Assembly (NCBI GenBank): GCA_947499595.1
Contig: CANMOY010000001.1
Location: 310,001 to 374,000 of the forward strand
Source of the DNA: an uncultured Mesonia sp.
GTDB taxonomy: Bacteria > Bacteroidota > Bacteroidia > Flavobacteriales > Flavobacteriaceae
Direction of reading: 5' to 3'
DNA length: 64,000 nt
A program made the translations under genes and the position numbers. Each line of letters starts with the position of its first letter. Within the stretch, counting starts at the first letter, position 1. The notes under the pieces are model-generated. The model was given only the letters and a program-made list of their open reading frames with translations. It ran no database searches and had not been told where the DNA came from. Of the stretch, positions 62,875 to 64,000 are shown piece by piece.

Positions 62875-63734
62875 ATTAATTCAATTGGATTTTTAATTTT
62901 AATATGGTATTTCTTGTTTAATTTTTTAATAAAATAAGACAGTAATAGCTCCTTATTATCATTGTCACCTTGATGTATAAAAAAATATAATTTTTTAAGC
63001 CCTTTACTATACCAGTTTTCTATTTTATCTAACCACTCATTTATTCTCTCATAATCAATGGCATCATTCATAGCATTAAAACGAATAAACGCAGTGTTTG
63101 TGGTTAATCGCATATGTAAAACAGATCTTTCGCCTGGTGTATCGGTTATAACGCTACTTATATTATAGGCCAACAATAAATTATTCAATTGGTCAGCATA
63201 ATCTTTTTCTCTAAACCATGAGCGATGTCTCAATTCTAATGCTAATGGTAGTTCTAATGGCCAAAGTTTAATAAAATGTGCTAGTCGCAGTAAATTGGCT
63301 TCATTTGCTTGAAAATTCTCTGGCATTTGCAAAAACGTTACTCCTAAATTAGCGCTTAAATTGGCTATACCATCGATGAAGTAATTCAGTTCTAATTCAC
63401 AATTATCAAGTCTTTTATAATGCGAAATTTGCCGAGGTACTTTAGGACAAAATTTAAAATTATCGTCAACTTGTTCTTGCCATTTTTGATATTGATTGGG
63501 CGACCAATTTCTATAAAAAGAGGCATTTAGCTCTACAGCATTTAATTTTTCTTGATATTCTGATAGCTTTGTTTTTTTACCATTCGGCTTTAAGTTAGTC
63601 CAAGTTGAATCTCCGATTCGAATTTCTTCAAAAAACTTCGGTTTGTGCTTATGCAAAACATTTTGGGTTTGCTTATGATCTTTAGGAAGATATAATTTTT
63701 CAATTTCCGATAATTTTATTTTACCAAATTTCAT
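62871..63734 (-). CDS. DUF72 family protein
   Basis: Protein of 287 residues with a TIM-barrel-like pattern: IGDSTWTN near residue 40, AVELNASFYRNWSPNQYQKW, FKFCPKVPRQISH, FLQMPENF, LALELRHRSWF and the end YFFIHQGDNDNKELL. These match DUF72 (YecE-like), a family of unknown function. In a four-gene minus-strand run it lies between the HD-hydrolase gene and the NUDIX gene. Confidence 0.93.
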   Translation of the reverse strand: MKFGKIKLSEIEKLYLPKDHKQTQNVLHKHKPKFFEEIRIGDSTWTNLKPNGKKTKLSEYQEKLNAVELNASFYRNWSPNQYQKWQEQVDDNFKFCPKVPRQISHYKRLDNCELELNYFIDGIANLSANLGVTFLQMPENFQANEANLLRLAHFIKLWPLELPLALELRHRSWFREKDYADQLNNLLLAYNISSVITDTPGERSVLHMRLTTNTAFIRFNAMNDAIDYERINEWLDKIENWYSKGLKKLYFFIHQGDNDNKELLLSYFIKKLNKKYHIKIKNPIELI

Positions 63735-63739
63735 CTCAC

Positions 63740-64000
63740 TTATTCTGGATATTCAATCCTAAGATGGTAAATATTCTTGAGCTTTCGTTTTAAAATCTTC
63801 TTAATGTTTTGTATTTCTTTAAAAGTGATGTCGGCATTTAAAAATTGCCCTTGATCCATTTGTTTATTAATGATTTTTTCTACAAAATCATCAATAAGTT
63901 GAGCGGTGGGTTCTTTTAAACTCTTGCTGGCAGCTTCAACGCTGTCACTCATCATTAATATAGCCGTTTCTTTACTAAAGGGTTTAGGACCAGGATATTT
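63740..64000 (-). CDS. C-terminal end of a 7TM-HD (PgpH-type) hydrolase, partial
   Basis: The right edge of the window cuts this gene; only the last 86 residues are visible. They contain YPGPKPFSKETAILMMSDSV, the conserved end of the HD domain in 7TM-7TMR_HD (PgpH/YqfF) proteins, followed by the helical EAASKSLKEPTAQLIDD tail. PgpH degrades cyclic-di-AMP in Firmicutes; the role here is by analogy. The HD motif itself lies outside the window. An ATG at 63955 is internal, not the start. Confidence 0.88.
   Translation of the reverse strand, partial: KYPGPKPFSKETAILMMSDSVEAASKSLKEPTAQLIDDFVEKIINKQMDQGQFLNADITFKEIQNIKKILKRKLKNIYHLRIEYPE

Noticed and set aside
1-64000. CRISPR array, prophage, insertion sequence, integrative element, tRNA or rRNA gene
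   Set aside because: No spaced direct repeats, transposase, integrase, phage structural gene or recognisable tRNA/rRNA sequence seen on reading both strands. A tRNA scan was not possible.

Overview
The window is a chromosomal segment from a member of the Bacteroidota, most likely the family Flavobacteriaceae. Supporting evidence: AT-rich DNA; a short primary sigma factor without region 1.1; TAnnTTTG -7 promoter boxes instead of E. coli-type -10 boxes; no clear Shine-Dalgarno sequences and several TTG/GTG starts; a bacillithiol gene (bshA); a GH3/beta-lactamase fusion; a fused E1 alpha/beta dehydrogenase; and flavobacterial small genes such as the Lacal_2735 type. I see about 64 protein genes and no rRNA, tRNA, CRISPR array, insertion sequence or prophage. 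It reads as core genome, densely packed, and no stretch above 300 bases is without a gene.

Layout. 0-4.9 kb (minus): lptD-ridA-sodium symporter operon. 5-13.8 kb (plus): a run of seven tightly spaced genes mixing envelope work (amidase, MCE protein, GH3/beta-lactamase fusion) with redox work (two Hdr-like Fe-S proteins, bshA). 13.8-20.6 kb: a small barrel protein, a large FAD/Fe-S dehydrogenase, a lipoprotein, aroC and a dicarboxylate/amino-acid symporter. 20.7-22.8 kb: two tandem secreted modular proteins. 22.8-26.3 kb: DCC protein, MutS2, ung and a 38-residue membrane peptide. 26.3-31.5 kb (minus): ppk1 with a cytosolic PBP-fold protein; then dioxygenase, SUI1 protein and nucleoside phosphorylase. 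31.6-37 kb: E1 fusion, two lipoproteins, hpf, an ArsC-fold protein and a DEAD-box helicase. 37-45 kb: thioredoxin-like protein, recQ, a three-enzyme redox operon (old yellow enzyme, FAD oxidoreductase, zinc alcohol dehydrogenase), upp and an outer-membrane phospholipase A. 45-49 kb: a secreted protein/lipoprotein pair, OmpA lipoprotein, FKBP isomerase and rpoD. 49-58.3 kb: aldo/keto reductase, SDR, PBP1A, SdiA-regulated-type protein, FUSC protein, YbdG-type channel and a VTT/DedA-type protein. 58.4-64 kb: stand-alone SF2 helicase, acidic protein, galE, DUF3817, then thioesterase, NUDIX, DUF72 and the C-terminal end of a PgpH-type HD hydrolase.

Common themes are envelope assembly (LptD, amidase, PBP1A, OmpA proteins, PldA) and thiol/redox metabolism (bshA, Fe-S proteins, thioredoxin-like proteins, the OYE operon). 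Convergent gene pairs are often separated by near-perfect palindromic hairpins that abut or include stop codons.

I did not find a clearly new defence or mobile system. The best leads for something undescribed are the conserved-looking envelope/redox run at 5-13.8 kb, the ppk1-linked cytosolic PBP-fold protein, the secreted protein/DUF4251-like lipoprotein pair at 45-46.3 kb, the tandem modular secreted proteins at 20.7-22.8 kb, and a 16-bp palindrome at 14.36 kb formed by two back-to-back -7 boxes.
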